Assembly: GCF_000423285.1 (NCBI RefSeq)
Contig: NZ_AUHR01000001.1
Span: 124,001 to 188,000 of the forward strand
Length of the DNA stretch: 64,000 nucleotides
Direction of reading: 5' to 3'
DNA from: Laribacter hongkongensis DSM 14985
GTDB taxonomy: Bacteria > Pseudomonadota > Gammaproteobacteria > Burkholderiales > Aquaspirillaceae
The translations under genes and the position numbers were made by a program. Positions 39,684 through 48,646 of this stretch are shown piece after piece. Numbering within the stretch: position 1 is the first letter of the stretch; every line of letters starts with the position of its first letter. The notes under the pieces were generated by a model. That model was not told where the DNA came from, did no database searches, and saw only the letters and a list, made by a program, of their open reading frames with translations.

Positions 39684-40367
39684 TCAGGCGTTGCCGTTGG
39701 TGCCGAGTTCGCGCACCGGGCGCGGACAGGTCGAGCGCAGGCCGTCGATGTGGTTGAAGAGTTCCGGCGCCACCGGCTTCCACATCGGGTCGAGCACGAG
39801 GTCGATGCCTTCCGGGCGCACCAGCTGTGCCAGCGGCACAAAATCGGCGTCGGCGGCGAACAGCACCACCTGGTCGGCCAGCTTCTTGTAGACGATGCCG
39901 GCCACGTCAAGCGCCATCAGCGTGTCGATGCCGTTCTGGCGCACGTCGTAGATGAAGTCGTCGTCACGCAGGTCATCCACGCTGCGCTCGCCCTTGAGGA
40001 TCTGGCGCTGCACCATGGGCTTGATGTTCCACTGGTTGAAATCGGCCAGCTGGCCGCGGCGCAGCACCAGCTTGCGCTTGCGCGACAGGGCTTCGTGCAG
40101 GGTGGTGCGGAAACGCGCTTCCGGTGATTCGGCAAAGTCGCGCAGCACGTTGCCGACCGGGGTGTGTACCTTCTTGGTCAGCGGCGGGCAATCGTAAAAG
40201 AAGATGCGGTAGAGGTCGCGGCGCTCGTCCTGCTGGTTGAGGTGCGCCAGCGACCAGCGCACCAGCGTGTCGGCCACGTCGTCGGCCGTGTGCGTGGCGG
40301 CATCGGCCACCAGGGCGCGGTAGCGGTGCAGGAAGAATGCACCATCAATAAGGATGGCAGTTGCCAT
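39684..40367 (-). CDS. NYN-domain (PIN-like) putative ribonuclease
   Basis: 227 residues with a LabA/NYN-type fold. The N-terminal strand and acidic residue [13 protein letters not shown] (D8) and the late acidic motif [13 protein letters not shown] are the conserved aspartates of this metal-dependent nuclease superfamily. The middle is rich in basic residues ([12 protein letters not shown]). NYN proteins are thought to process RNA; the target here is unknown. The gene lies between purK and purC, closed off by its own terminator, so it is probably not functionally linked to purine synthesis. Confidence 0.7.
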   Translation of the reverse strand: MATAILIDGAFFLHRYRALVADAATHTADDVADTLVRWSLAHLNQQDERRDLYRIFFYDCPPLTKKVHTPVGNVLRDFAESPEARFRTTLHEALSRKRKLVLRRGQLADFNQWNIKPMVQRQILKGERSVDDLRDDDFIYDVRQNGIDTLMALDVAGIVYKKLADQVVLFAADADFVPLAQLVRPEGIDLVLDPMWKPVAPELFNHIDGLRSTCPRPVRELGTNGNA

Positions 40368-40461
40368 GATCGGAACCTTTCAGTCGGAATCCAGCAAAAA
40401 AGCTCCGGGGGTCGGCAGGGCGCGCAATTGGATGGCCACGCGTCAAGCCCCGAAGCAACAA

Positions 40462-40479
40462 CGGGCAGCGGACTGCCCG
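40462..40479 (-). terminator. Probable terminator of purEK
   Basis: CGGGCAG and CTGCCCG form a 7-bp stem with a 4-base loop, 48 bp beyond the purK stop. On the minus strand it is followed by TTGTTGCTT, a poor U tract. Confidence 0.5.
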
Positions 40480-40526
40480 GCAAACCAAAAAAAGGAGAGG
40501 CACATCGTCCTCCCTGTCCTGCTGTT

Positions 40527-41669
40527 TTATAGCGTCGATTGCAGTGCGCGCGCCTGCCCGAGCAGTGCCTCCACATCCGGCCCGGTCACGCTGAAGTGGC
40601 CCATCTTGCGCCCCGGACGGGCCATGCGCTTGCCGTACAGGTGCAGCTTGGCATTGGGTGCATCCATCAGCACCGACCACGCCGGAGCCGCGCCGTTATC
40701 CTGCCAGCTGTCGCCCAGCAGGTTGACCATCACCACCGGCGTCAGCAGGTCGGCCACGCCCGGCACCAGTCCGCACATGGCACGGACCTGCTGCTGGAAC
40801 TGGTCGGTCACGCAGGCATCCAGCGTGTAATGGCCGGAATTGTGCGGACGCGGAGCAATTTCGTTGACCACCAGGCTGTCGTCTTCCAGCACGAAGCATT
40901 CAACCGCCAGCACGCCGACGTAATCCAGCTCGTCGGCCAGCCGCAGCGCCATGGCCTGGGCCCGTTCGGCCAGCTCAGGCGCCACGCGCGCCGGCACGAT
41001 GGACACGTCCAGAATGCCATCCGCGTGCTGGTTTTCCGCTACCGGGAAGCAGGTTTTCAGCGCCGGTGACACGCGGGTGACGATGGCCGACACTTCGAGC
41101 TTGAGCGGCAGCATCTTCTCCAGCACGCAGGCCTGGCCACCGAGGTTGGCGTAGGCGGCCCGGGCTTCATCGGCCGTGCGTACCCGCACCTGGCCCTTGC
41201 CGTCATAGCCGAGGCGGGCCGTCTTCAGGATGCCCGGCAGGTAAGGCGCCAGATCGCACTGGATGTCCTCGACCGATTCGATGGCGAGATACGGCGCCGT
41301 GGCCAGCCCGGCGCGGTTGATCCAGGCTTTTTCCTGGATGCGGTCCTGGGCAATGGCCACGCAGTCGCCGGACGGGCTGACCCGGGTGCGGCCGGCCAGC
41401 CAGCGCATCGAGTCGGCGTTGACGTTTTCGAATTCGGTGGTGACGGCCGCGCACGAATCGGCCAGCAGGCGCAGGGCCTCCGGGTCATCGTAGGCACGGC
41501 ACAGGTGCACGTCGGCAAAATCGGCCGCCGGAGCGTTGGGATCGGGATCGAGCACCGTGACGTGGTAACCCATGGTCTTGGCGGCCACGGTGAACATGCG
41601 GCCGAGCTGGCCGCCGCCGAGGATGCCCAGCATGGACGGCGGCAGGACCGGCTGGCTGGCGGCGCTCAT
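40527..41669 (-). CDS. purK: N5-carboxyaminoimidazole ribonucleotide synthase PurK
   Basis: 380-residue ATP-grasp enzyme that carboxylates AIR to N5-CAIR. The N-terminal [12 protein letters not shown] loop, [20 protein letters not shown], and [14 protein letters not shown] are family motifs. The start overlaps the purE stop as ATGA, so purE and purK are translationally coupled. Confidence 0.97.
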   Translation of the reverse strand: MSAASQPVLPPSMLGILGGGQLGRMFTVAAKTMGYHVTVLDPDPNAPAADFADVHLCRAYDDPEALRLLADSCAAVTTEFENVNADSMRWLAGRTRVSPSGDCVAIAQDRIQEKAWINRAGLATAPYLAIESVEDIQCDLAPYLPGILKTARLGYDGKGQVRVRTADEARAAYANLGGQACVLEKMLPLKLEVSAIVTRVSPALKTCFPVAENQHADGILDVSIVPARVAPELAERAQAMALRLADELDYVGVLAVECFVLEDDSLVVNEIAPRPHNSGHYTLDACVTDQFQQQVRAMCGLVPGVADLLTPVVMVNLLGDSWQDNGAAPAWSVLMDAPNAKLHLYGKRMARPGRKMGHFSVTGPDVEALLGQARALQSTL

Positions 41670-42151
41670 GCCACCTCCGGCAGGCTCATGGCCAGCACGC
41701 TGTCGCGCTGCTCGGCACGGAATGCCTTGAGGCGGTCGGCCAGTTGCGGGTCCTGGCCGGCCAGCATGGCCACGGCGAACAGTCCGGCATTGGCCGCGCC
41801 GGCTTCGCCGATGGCGAAGGTGGCCACCGGAATGCCTTTGGGCATCTGCACGATGGAGAGGAGCGAATCCTCGCCGCGCAGGTATCTGGACGGCACCGGC
41901 ACGCCCAGCACCGGCACGTGGGTCTTGGCAGCCAGCATGCCCGGCAGGTGGGCCGCACCGCCGGCACCGGCGATGATGGCCGCCAGTCCGCGTTCTTCGG
42001 CCTGTTCGGCGTATTCAAACAGCAGGTCCGGCGTCCGGTGCGCCGACACGACGCGGGTTTCATAGTCCACACCAAACGCTTTGAGCATTTTGGCGGCGTG
42101 CTCCATGACAGGCCAGTCGCTCTGGCTGCCCATGACGATGCCGATTTTCAT
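41666..42151 (-). CDS. purE: N5-carboxyaminoimidazole ribonucleotide mutase PurE
   Basis: 161 residues. PurE moves the carboxyl group of N5-CAIR to form CAIR. The class I signature [13 protein letters not shown] is at the N-terminus, with SAHRTPD and [11 protein letters not shown] following. The ATG at 42151 (MKIGIVMG) is used; a longer frame adds 12 unrelated residues. It is the first gene of purEK. Confidence 0.97.
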   Translation of the reverse strand: MKIGIVMGSQSDWPVMEHAAKMLKAFGVDYETRVVSAHRTPDLLFEYAEQAEERGLAAIIAGAGGAAHLPGMLAAKTHVPVLGVPVPSRYLRGEDSLLSIVQMPKGIPVATFAIGEAGAANAGLFAVAMLAGQDPQLADRLKAFRAEQRDSVLAMSLPEVA

Positions 42152-42239
42152 GGCGTATCCGTGCAAAAAAACTGCGGTTATCAACAAAGGTCGGAGATTT
42201 TACCCGATTTTGCTATCCCCGTAGCCGTCACGCGGGTTT

Positions 42240-42722
42240 TCAGCGCCGCGGCAACACCACCGCATCCAGCTGCTCTTCGGTCAGGCGGCCGGTGATGCGG
42301 GCCACCGGCCGTCCCTGCCGGTCCAGCACCAGCGTAAACGGCAGGGCCCCCACGGGATTGCCGTTGGCGCGCATCAGGTCCATGGCCGCCTGGTTGCCGC
42401 CCAGCAGGACCGGATAGGTGATGGAAAACATCTGCACGAAGTTCTTTACTTCGACCGCCTGGTCCAGTGCGATACCCACCACACTGACACCGTGCGGACC
42501 CCACTTCTGGGCATAGGTATTGAGCATCGGCATTTCCTCACGGCAGGGCGCACACCAGGTGGCCCAGAAGTTCACCACCACCACCCGGCCGCGCCAGTCG
42601 GTCAGCGTGCGGCTCTGGCCCTTGAGGTCGGTAAAGCGGGTATCGGCCAGGCTGGCGGCCTGCGCCAGCGCGGGCAGCAGCAGGCAGGCCAGCAACAGGG
42701 TTCGGATCAGACGCAGCGGCAT
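42240..42722 (-). CDS. Periplasmic TlpA-like thiol:disulfide thioredoxin
   Basis: 160 residues. A signal peptide (residues 1-22, ending AQA) targets the periplasm. The thioredoxin-fold core has WCAPC (C57, C60) in NFWATWCAPCREE, then GIALDQ and a cis-proline region ALPFTLVLD. These proteins reduce disulfides in periplasmic or outer-surface proteins, often apocytochromes. It is divergent from the PfkB gene, 71 bp apart. Whether it serves the cytochrome genes elsewhere in this window is only a possibility. Confidence 0.85.
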   Translation of the reverse strand: MPLRLIRTLLLACLLLPALAQAASLADTRFTDLKGQSRTLTDWRGRVVVVNFWATWCAPCREEMPMLNTYAQKWGPHGVSVVGIALDQAVEVKNFVQMFSITYPVLLGGNQAAMDLMRANGNPVGALPFTLVLDRQGRPVARITGRLTEEQLDAVVLPRR

Positions 42723-42793
42723 GGGCAACTCCAGACAGTTCGGCAAAACGGCAATGTTACAATCTCCGCCATCATCGGCCGCTGGATTCCTCC

Positions 42794-43759
42794 ATGTCCA
42801 TCATCGTCTGCGGATCGCTCGCCTACGACACCCTGCTGACCTTTCCCGACCGCTTTGCCGGCCACCTGCTGCCCGACCAGCTGCACAAGCTGTCGGTCTG
42901 CTTCCTGGTGCCCGAGCTGCGCCGCGAATACGGTGGCTGTGCCGGCAACATCGCCTACAACCTAGCACTGCTGGGCGGCGAGCCGCTGATCGTGTCGGCC
43001 GCCGGCGAGGATTTCGGCCCCTACCGCACCCACCTCGCGCAGCACGGCATCCGCACCGACGGCATTTACGAAGCGCCCGGCCGCCATACCGCCCAGTGCT
43101 TCATCACCTCCGACCGGGACGACAACCAGATCACCGCCTTCCATCCCGGCGCCACTGACTGCGCGGTCGACAATCCGGTCAGCCGGCACCTCGCCGGCGC
43201 CACGCTGGCGATCGTCGGCCCGTCGGGCTACGCCGCCGACCTGCAACATGCCCGCCAGCTGTCGGAACACGGCCTGCCGTACATCTTCGACCCGGGGCAG
43301 GAGCTGCCCCTGTTCTCGCGCGACGAACTGCTGGAAATGATCGAACGCGCGCCGTACCTGACGCTCAACGACTACGAAGCCGAGCTGATGCAGTCGCGCA
43401 CCGGCCTGTCGCTGGCCGGACTGGCCGACCGGCTGGAAGCCCTGGTCATCACCCGGGGACCGCAGGGTTCGGACATCTGGGCCAACGGCTATCATCACCG
43501 TATTCCGGTTGCACCGGCCGCGCGCGTGGTCGACCCGACCGGCTGCGGCGATGCCTATCGCGCCGGGCTGCTGTTTGCCCGGGCGCAAGGCTGGGACTGG
43601 CCGCTGGCCGGCCGGCTGGGCGCGCTGCTGGGTGCGATCAAGATCGAGCATCAGGGAGCGCAGAACCATGGCTTTGACTGGACAACCCTGCAGTTGCGCT
43701 ACGCCAGGGCCTTTGGCGAACCTTGGCCAGTGGAAGCACAGCCTGCCGCCCAGACTTGA
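42794..43759 (+). CDS. PfkB-family carbohydrate/nucleoside kinase
   Basis: 321-residue ribokinase-fold kinase. The N-terminal glycine motif GGCAGNIAYNLALLGG and the C-terminal anion-hole motif DPTGCGDAYRAG (D247-G258, catalytic D253) are clear. Similar proteins are annotated as adenosine kinase or as a kinase of unknown sugar; specificity cannot be decided from sequence. It is 58 bp upstream of gshA on the same strand and may be co-transcribed. Confidence 0.8.
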   Translation: MSIIVCGSLAYDTLLTFPDRFAGHLLPDQLHKLSVCFLVPELRREYGGCAGNIAYNLALLGGEPLIVSAAGEDFGPYRTHLAQHGIRTDGIYEAPGRHTAQCFITSDRDDNQITAFHPGATDCAVDNPVSRHLAGATLAIVGPSGYAADLQHARQLSEHGLPYIFDPGQELPLFSRDELLEMIERAPYLTLNDYEAELMQSRTGLSLAGLADRLEALVITRGPQGSDIWANGYHHRIPVAPAARVVDPTGCGDAYRAGLLFARAQGWDWPLAGRLGALLGAIKIEHQGAQNHGFDWTTLQLRYARAFGEPWPVEAQPAAQT

Positions 43760-43817
43760 AAAAGCGCCATTTATCGCCATTGATGATCGGATACGCCGTC
43801 TTTTTGCAGGAAACATC

Positions 43818-45098
43818 ATGCCTGTCACCACCCTTTCCACTGGCCTGACCGCTCCGCTGGTCGAGCTCGAACGCCGCCTGCTGGCGGCCCAGCCCCAGAT
43901 CGAGCACTGGTTCCGCCGCCAGTTTGCCGAGCATGTCCCGCCGTTTTACGGCTCGGTCGACCTGCGCAACAGCGGCTTCAAGCTGGCACCGGTCGACATG
44001 AACCTGTTTCCCGGCGGCTTCAACAACCTCGGCCGCGACGCCCTGCCGCTGGCCGTGCAGGCCGCCACCATGGCCATCGAGCGCTCGTGCTGCACCGCAC
44101 GCAACCTGCTGCTGATCCCGGAAAACCACACGCGCAACACCTTCTACCTCAAGAATGTCGCCGCGCTGGCACGCATCCTCGTGCAGGCCGGTTTCCATGT
44201 GCGCATCGGCACCCTGCTGGCCGACATCCAGGAGCCGACCACCTTTGCCCTGCCCGACGACGACTCGCTGACGCTGGAGCCCATCGAGCGCCACGGCAAC
44301 CGCCTGCGCCTGGCCGACGGTTTCGACCCCTGCCTCGTGCTGCTCAACAACGACCTGTCGGCCGGAGTGCCGCCCCTGCTGCAAGGGCTGGAGCAGGACC
44401 TGCTGCCACCCCTGCACGCCGGCTGGACCACCCGCCGCAAGACCCAGCACTTTGCCGCCTACGACAGCGTCGCCGACGAATTCGGCGCCCTCCTGTCGTT
44501 CGATCCGTGGTTCATCAACCCGCTGTTTGCCTCGTGCAACGGGCTGGATTTCCATGAACGGCAGGGCGAACAGCAGTTGGCCGACACCGTCAGCGACGTG
44601 CTGGCCCGCATCGGCGCTAAGTACCGCGAACACGGCATCGACGAAACGCCGTTCGTGATCGTCAAGGCCGACGCCGGCACCTACGGCATGGGCGTGATGA
44701 CGGTCAAGAGCCCGGACGACGTCATCGGCCTCAACCGCAAGGCCCGCAACAAGATGTCGGTGGTCAAGGAAGGCCTGCAGGTCAGCGAAGTGATCGTCCA
44801 GGAAGGTGTCTACACCTTCGAGACCATCGGGGACGCCGTGGCCGAGCCGGTGATCTACATGATCGACCGCCACGTGGTCGGCGGTTTCTACCGCGTGCAC
44901 GAAGGCCGCGGCGTGGACGAAAACCTCAACGCGCCGGGCATGCACTTCACCCCGATGACGTTCGACGACGCCTGCCTGCCCGACCTGCGCTGCGGCCCGG
45001 AATGCTCGACCAACCGCCTGTACGCCTACGGCGTGGTGGCGCGACTGGCACAACTGGCCGCCTCGCGCGAACTGGAAGCCACGGCACCGGACGCCTGA
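43818..45098 (+). CDS. gshA: Glutamate--cysteine ligase (proteobacterial short type)
   Basis: 426-residue enzyme for the first step of glutathione synthesis. It belongs to the family found in Acidithiobacillus and betaproteobacteria, distinct from the E. coli GshA. Recognisable stretches are YGSVDLRNSGFKLAPVD, NLFPGGFNNL, LIPENHTRN, VIVKADAGTYGMGVM and HFTPMTF. The ATG at 43818 has a GCAGGA ribosome site 6-7 bases upstream. The partner gshB lies 4.4 kb away, beyond the redox group and a lipoprotein gene. Confidence 0.9.
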   Translation: MPVTTLSTGLTAPLVELERRLLAAQPQIEHWFRRQFAEHVPPFYGSVDLRNSGFKLAPVDMNLFPGGFNNLGRDALPLAVQAATMAIERSCCTARNLLLIPENHTRNTFYLKNVAALARILVQAGFHVRIGTLLADIQEPTTFALPDDDSLTLEPIERHGNRLRLADGFDPCLVLLNNDLSAGVPPLLQGLEQDLLPPLHAGWTTRRKTQHFAAYDSVADEFGALLSFDPWFINPLFASCNGLDFHERQGEQQLADTVSDVLARIGAKYREHGIDETPFVIVKADAGTYGMGVMTVKSPDDVIGLNRKARNKMSVVKEGLQVSEVIVQEGVYTFETIGDAVAEPVIYMIDRHVVGGFYRVHEGRGVDENLNAPGMHFTPMTFDDACLPDLRCGPECSTNRLYAYGVVARLAQLAASRELEATAPDA

Positions 45099-45124
45099 AC
45101 CCGCCCGGCGCCGGCCGGCCGCCC

Positions 45125-45613
45125 TCAGCGCGGAATCTTCGCCGTGTCGTCGTCGAATTCGCCGCGCTCGGCATCCCGGTGGCAGGCCGCGCAGTTGGCG
45201 GCGCTGCCCACGCGCTTGAGCCGGAAGTCGGCATCCTTGACCTTGCGGTGCTTGTGGACAAACCAGCCCGTCGTGGTCAGCCGCGGCTCGCCGGGCGTGG
45301 CCGTATCGGTCTGGTACATGCGCTTGCGGCCGTCACCGGCGTAGCGCGCCAGATAGGCAGAAATGTGCTGCCAGTCCTGCTTGTCGAGACTGGCATTCTC
45401 GCCAAAGTGGCGATCCAGCCCCTTCATGCTCTGCGCCCAGTCGGCAGACGACAGCATGCGTGCCGGATACGCCAGGTGGCAGCTGCCGCACTCGGTCTGG
45501 TACAGCGCATCCGCCGGTGCACGCCGGCCGTGGTCCCCGGCGCCGGCAAACGCCGCCAGCGTGCAGCCACAGAGACACAAGAGCGCCTTGATCGTCCCGC
45601 GGTTCGGTTTCAT
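45125..45613 (-). CDS. Diheme cytochrome c (DHC family)
   Basis: 162 residues with a signal peptide (hydrophobic residues 8-24) and two c-type heme sites, CGSCH (42-46) and CAACH (141-145). LAYPARMLSSADW after the first heme and TTGWFVHKHR before the second match the DHC family, which in Rhodobacter and Shewanella passes electrons from a cytochrome b to SHP. The ATG at 45613 follows AGGAGG by 6 bases; ATG at 45619 would abut that site. It follows the SHP gene by 11 bp. Confidence 0.85.
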   Translation of the reverse strand: MKPNRGTIKALLCLCGCTLAAFAGAGDHGRRAPADALYQTECGSCHLAYPARMLSSADWAQSMKGLDRHFGENASLDKQDWQHISAYLARYAGDGRKRMYQTDTATPGEPRLTTTGWFVHKHRKVKDADFRLKRVGSAANCAACHRDAERGEFDDDTAKIPR

Positions 45614-45624
45614 GGTCATCCTCC

Positions 45625-46044
45625 TCATTTCGCCGGACGGACCGATGCCAGCCAGGTCACCAGGTCCGCCTTTTCCTGAGCCGTGCATTCACGGGCAAAC
45701 ACATCGTCGCAATTGCGGCGGAACCACTTCTCCACCTTCTTGGCATCGGTGAAGCGCGCCGGATTGGCCGCCGGTGCCAGCGGCTTGATGGCGCGGTACG
45801 AGCGGGTCTGGCCGCTGCGGGCCGGATCGGAGGTGTGGCAGGTCACGCAGCTCACCTTGTCGCCGTCGCGCATCACTTCCTTGTAATACAGCGCCCGGCC
45901 CCGCTCGGCCGAAGGCTGCCAGCCCGGCTGGGCCTGACGGGCCTCGGCGGTGTACTGGCTGATGAAATCGGCCGGGCCGGCCGCCTGGCCAGCCGTCATC
46001 CACAGGCATCCGGCCAAGAGGCTGCAGGTTGTCAGCAGTTTCAT
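45625..46044 (-). CDS. SHP-type monoheme cytochrome c (DUF1924)
   Basis: 139 residues. Signal peptide residues 1-22 (GQAA), one heme site CVTCH at 66-70, and the family motif KWFRRNCDDV near the C-terminus. In Rhodobacter SHP an asparagine ligates the heme iron and leaves when O2 or NO binds; N111 is the likely equivalent here, and C112/C120 could form the known disulfide. The ribosome site AGGAGA lies before ATG 46044. It forms a unit with the DHC gene downstream and the rubredoxin genes upstream. Confidence 0.82.
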   Translation of the reverse strand: MKLLTTCSLLAGCLWMTAGQAAGPADFISQYTAEARQAQPGWQPSAERGRALYYKEVMRDGDKVSCVTCHTSDPARSGQTRSYRAIKPLAPAANPARFTDAKKVEKWFRRNCDDVFARECTAQEKADLVTWLASVRPAK

Positions 46045-46090
46045 GGTTTTTCTCCTGGTGCCGGCCCGGCCGGCACGATCAACATTCGGT

Positions 46091-47221
46091 TCAGGCCCGC
46101 AAGCGGCCCTGCCATACGCCACGCTTGCCGGCGTGCGCGCCGGTCAGGACAAAGCCGCACACTTCACCGGCGGCATCGGTGCAGGCCATTTCCACCCCGG
46201 CGGCTCCGTCCAGCACAGACCAGTTGCCGGGCCGCAGCGGCGGCTGCACCACCACCGGATGCAGCGGCGTCTTGAATGCCACCGGTACCGGCAGCACCGG
46301 AGCCACCACCGGAATCTGTCCGGACAGCCGGGCGGCAATGCGCCGCGCCAGCGGGGCAACCGGTGCGATGTAGGGCTGCCAGCCGGACGGTGGCTGGGCA
46401 CAGTCACCCAGTGCCGCAATGCACGGATCGGCGGTCACGCCGTCGGCGTCGGTCAGGATGCCGTGGTCGCACGGCAGGCCGGCACCGGCTGCCAGTGCGG
46501 TCCGCGGCCGCAGGCCGATGGCCGACAGGACCAGGTCACCGGCCAGCCGCCGGCCATCGTCCAGCACGACTGCCAGCCCGCCACCGCTACGCTCGACCGC
46601 CAGCACGTTCACGTTGCCATGCCAGCCGGCCCCGGCCTGCTGCAAGGCCTGCAACAGGGCCGTTCCGGCCGCCTGCGGCAGCAGGCCGGCCGCCGGCCAG
46701 GCAGCACGGTCGAGCAGGGTAACGGCATGGCCACTGGCCAGCAGGTCGCAGGCAAATTCGCAGCCGATCAGCCCCGCCCCCAGCAGGATGACGTTGGCAC
46801 CGGCCGGCAGTTGCGCCCGGAAACGGGCATAGCTGTCCAGATCGTTGACCGCCAGTACCTCGCCGGCGCCGTCGCCGGACAGGGCCGGCGTCACCGGTTC
46901 GGCCCCGGTGGCCAGCACCAGTGCCCGGTACGGCCAGTCGCCCTGCCGGGTCCGGACGCAGCGGGCCTGACGGTCGATGGCGGTCACCTCCACTCCGGTC
47001 ACCACCTGCATGTCCAGGGTGGTCGCCATGTGCGCGGCACTGGCCAGCACCAGTGCGGCGGGGGTTTTGCCCTGTGCCAGTGCCACCGACAGCATGGGCT
47101 TGGGGTACGACTCGCCGCCGTCGCGGGTCAGCAGGACCAGCGGCACCCCGGCATCCAGCCGACGCAGCTCGCGGGCCACGGCGTAGCCCGCCTGGCCGCT
47201 GCCGATGATGACGATGCTCAT
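46091..47221 (-). CDS. Rubredoxin--NAD(P)+ reductase
   Basis: 376-residue FAD-dependent pyridine nucleotide disulfide-fold reductase. FAD site VIIGSGQAGYAVA at the N-terminus, NAD(P) site LLGAGLIGCEFA in the middle, and ALGDCAQ near the C-terminal FAD contact. The size fits Pseudomonas rubredoxin reductase. It moves electrons from NAD(P)H to rubredoxin, whose gene lies directly upstream and overlaps it by 4 bp. The SHP gene starts 46 bp downstream on the same strand. Confidence 0.88.
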   Translation of the reverse strand: MSIVIIGSGQAGYAVARELRRLDAGVPLVLLTRDGGESYPKPMLSVALAQGKTPAALVLASAAHMATTLDMQVVTGVEVTAIDRQARCVRTRQGDWPYRALVLATGAEPVTPALSGDGAGEVLAVNDLDSYARFRAQLPAGANVILLGAGLIGCEFACDLLASGHAVTLLDRAAWPAAGLLPQAAGTALLQALQQAGAGWHGNVNVLAVERSGGGLAVVLDDGRRLAGDLVLSAIGLRPRTALAAGAGLPCDHGILTDADGVTADPCIAALGDCAQPPSGWQPYIAPVAPLARRIAARLSGQIPVVAPVLPVPVAFKTPLHPVVVQPPLRPGNWSVLDGAAGVEMACTDAAGEVCGFVLTGAHAGKRGVWQGRLRA

Positions 47222-47388
47222 GTCCGCACTTCGACCAGGTCGAACTCGCTCTTGCCCATGCCGCAGTCCGGGCACAGCCAGTCGTCCGGCACGTCTTCCC
47301 AGCGGGTTCCCGGAGCAATGCCGGCATCCGGCCAGCCTTTCTGTTCGTCGTAAACCACGCCGCAAATACGGCATTGCCAGATTTTCAT
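47218..47388 (-). CDS. Rubredoxin
   Basis: 56-residue iron protein. Two CxxC pairs bind one Fe: CRIC near residue 6 and CPDC near residue 39. VYDEQKGWPDAGIAPGTRWE and VPDDWLCPDCG are classic rubredoxin sequence, read in parts. GAGGAG lies 6 bases before the ATG. The stop overlaps the reductase start as ATGA, strong evidence that the two are a pair. The gene is too small for many gene finders. Confidence 0.95.
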   Translation of the reverse strand: MKIWQCRICGVVYDEQKGWPDAGIAPGTRWEDVPDDWLCPDCGMGKSEFDLVEVRT

Positions 47389-47576
47389 GTCGCTCTCCTC
47401 AGGTCATGGCCGGACCGTTTCCGGCGCCGGGTACGCCATTCAAGCTAGGAGCCGACATTCAACTGAAACTTAAAAAACCGCCTGAAAAAATTAAAAAATT
47501 CCGGCCGGCTTTTTAATCCGCCGTTAAATCAAATGGAGAAACTGGCAGGCATGACACCAACAAAAAAGGCAGCAAA

Positions 47577-48128
47577 ATGAACCCCTTCAACCGTTTTCGC
47601 CTTGTGCACTGGATGATTGCCGGATTAATACTGGCCTGTTATTTCACCGAAGACAGTTTTGAACGACTGCATGTCTGGCTGGGTTACGGGCTGATTGTTT
47701 TCCTGATTGTCCGGCTGATTCTGGCGCTGAAAAAATCTGCCGGATTTCCCGGAGTGCTGCCGCAATGGTCATTGCTGAAAAACCTGAACCTGCTGCATGT
47801 CAGCAAACTGCTGACGGTCGGGATCCTGGCCGCCACCGTGGTCACGGCCGGCACCGGCATCCTGATGGTCGACAACACCCGCATCATCGGTGACGCCGTT
47901 ACTGCCGTGGTCCCGGCAGCGCAGGCCGGCGGTCATTACGACGACCATGACACCTATGGCGACGGACACGACGAAGACGAGGCATCGGAATGGCTGGCCG
48001 ACGTGCACGAAGTGGCAGCCAACACCGTGCTGTGGCTGGCCGGCTTCCACGCGGCCTACCTGCTGGCCTTCCGCCGCACGGCCATGTGGAACATGCTGCG
48101 CGGTCTCAAGCGCCGGCCGGCGGCCTGA
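47577..48128 (+). CDS. b561-type cytochrome b with an acidic/His-rich loop
   Basis: 183 residues, four membrane helices. Heme-binding histidines are H11 (VHW, helix 1), H32 (helix 2), and H144 and H158 (helix 4), as in bacterial cytochrome b561. Between helices 3 and 4, residues 119-138 form a loop full of His, Asp and Glu. In SHP-DHC clusters such a protein passes electrons from quinol to DHC. Here it is divergent from the rubredoxin gene, 188 bp apart, with an AT-rich promoter region between. Confidence 0.82.
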   Translation: MNPFNRFRLVHWMIAGLILACYFTEDSFERLHVWLGYGLIVFLIVRLILALKKSAGFPGVLPQWSLLKNLNLLHVSKLLTVGILAATVVTAGTGILMVDNTRIIGDAVTAVVPAAQAGGHYDDHDTYGDGHDEDEASEWLADVHEVAANTVLWLAGFHAAYLLAFRRTAMWNMLRGLKRRPAA

Positions 48129-48646
48129 CCGTCCGCCGCCCTCCGTTCCGGCGGGCCGGACCTCCCGGGGTCCAGGTCCGCCGGCCTGAGGATCATCATC
48201 CGGCCGGATTCCATGGACCGGCTATGACAATCCGCATCGCCGGATTGTCGCAGTCATGATGCGGCGGCGGCCTACCGGATACGTGACGTACCGGCCAGCC
48301 GGTTGGTGGTGCAGCCGGAGCCTCAGGCCGTCAATGCAGGAAAGGGTGAACCAGGCGGGGGCATCGTTCAGACACGCGACACACCGGACTGCACGCCTGC
48401 CGTCACGATGGCATCACCGGCCTGGACAAGGCGCGCCGCAACCGGCAAGGGGCGCGTCCTCCGGGCATGCACCCTGCCAGCCGTCACCCATTCCGGGATG
48501 CACCGGATCACGCGGTCCGGCAGGGCAAACCGCCGGCGGTCATGGCTGAAGACTGTGGCAGTGCCGGTGGCGTGACTGCGTTGCAGCATGCACGACCCCG
48601 ACGCAGAGGGGGACAGCGTTCCCGGCCCGAGAAGGCCGGACGGTCG
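48129..48646. other. Intergenic region with three inverted repeats
   Basis: No credible gene is visible in 518 bp between the convergent cytochrome b and lipoprotein genes. Short open frames on both strands have no recognisable features or ribosome sites. The first 170 bp hold three inverted repeats: GGCCGGACCT/AGGTCCGCCGGCC (48154-48186, 3-base bulge), GACAATCCG/CGGATTGTC (48226-48249, perfect 9 bp) and a TACGT/ACGTA palindrome (48280-48290). The first may end the cytochrome b transcript although it lacks a T tract. Confidence 0.5.

Noticed and set aside
48368-48589. A 73-codon minus-strand frame in the cytochrome b / lipoprotein gap
   Set aside because: No ribosome site, no signal or membrane segment, Arg-rich composition typical of a chance frame.
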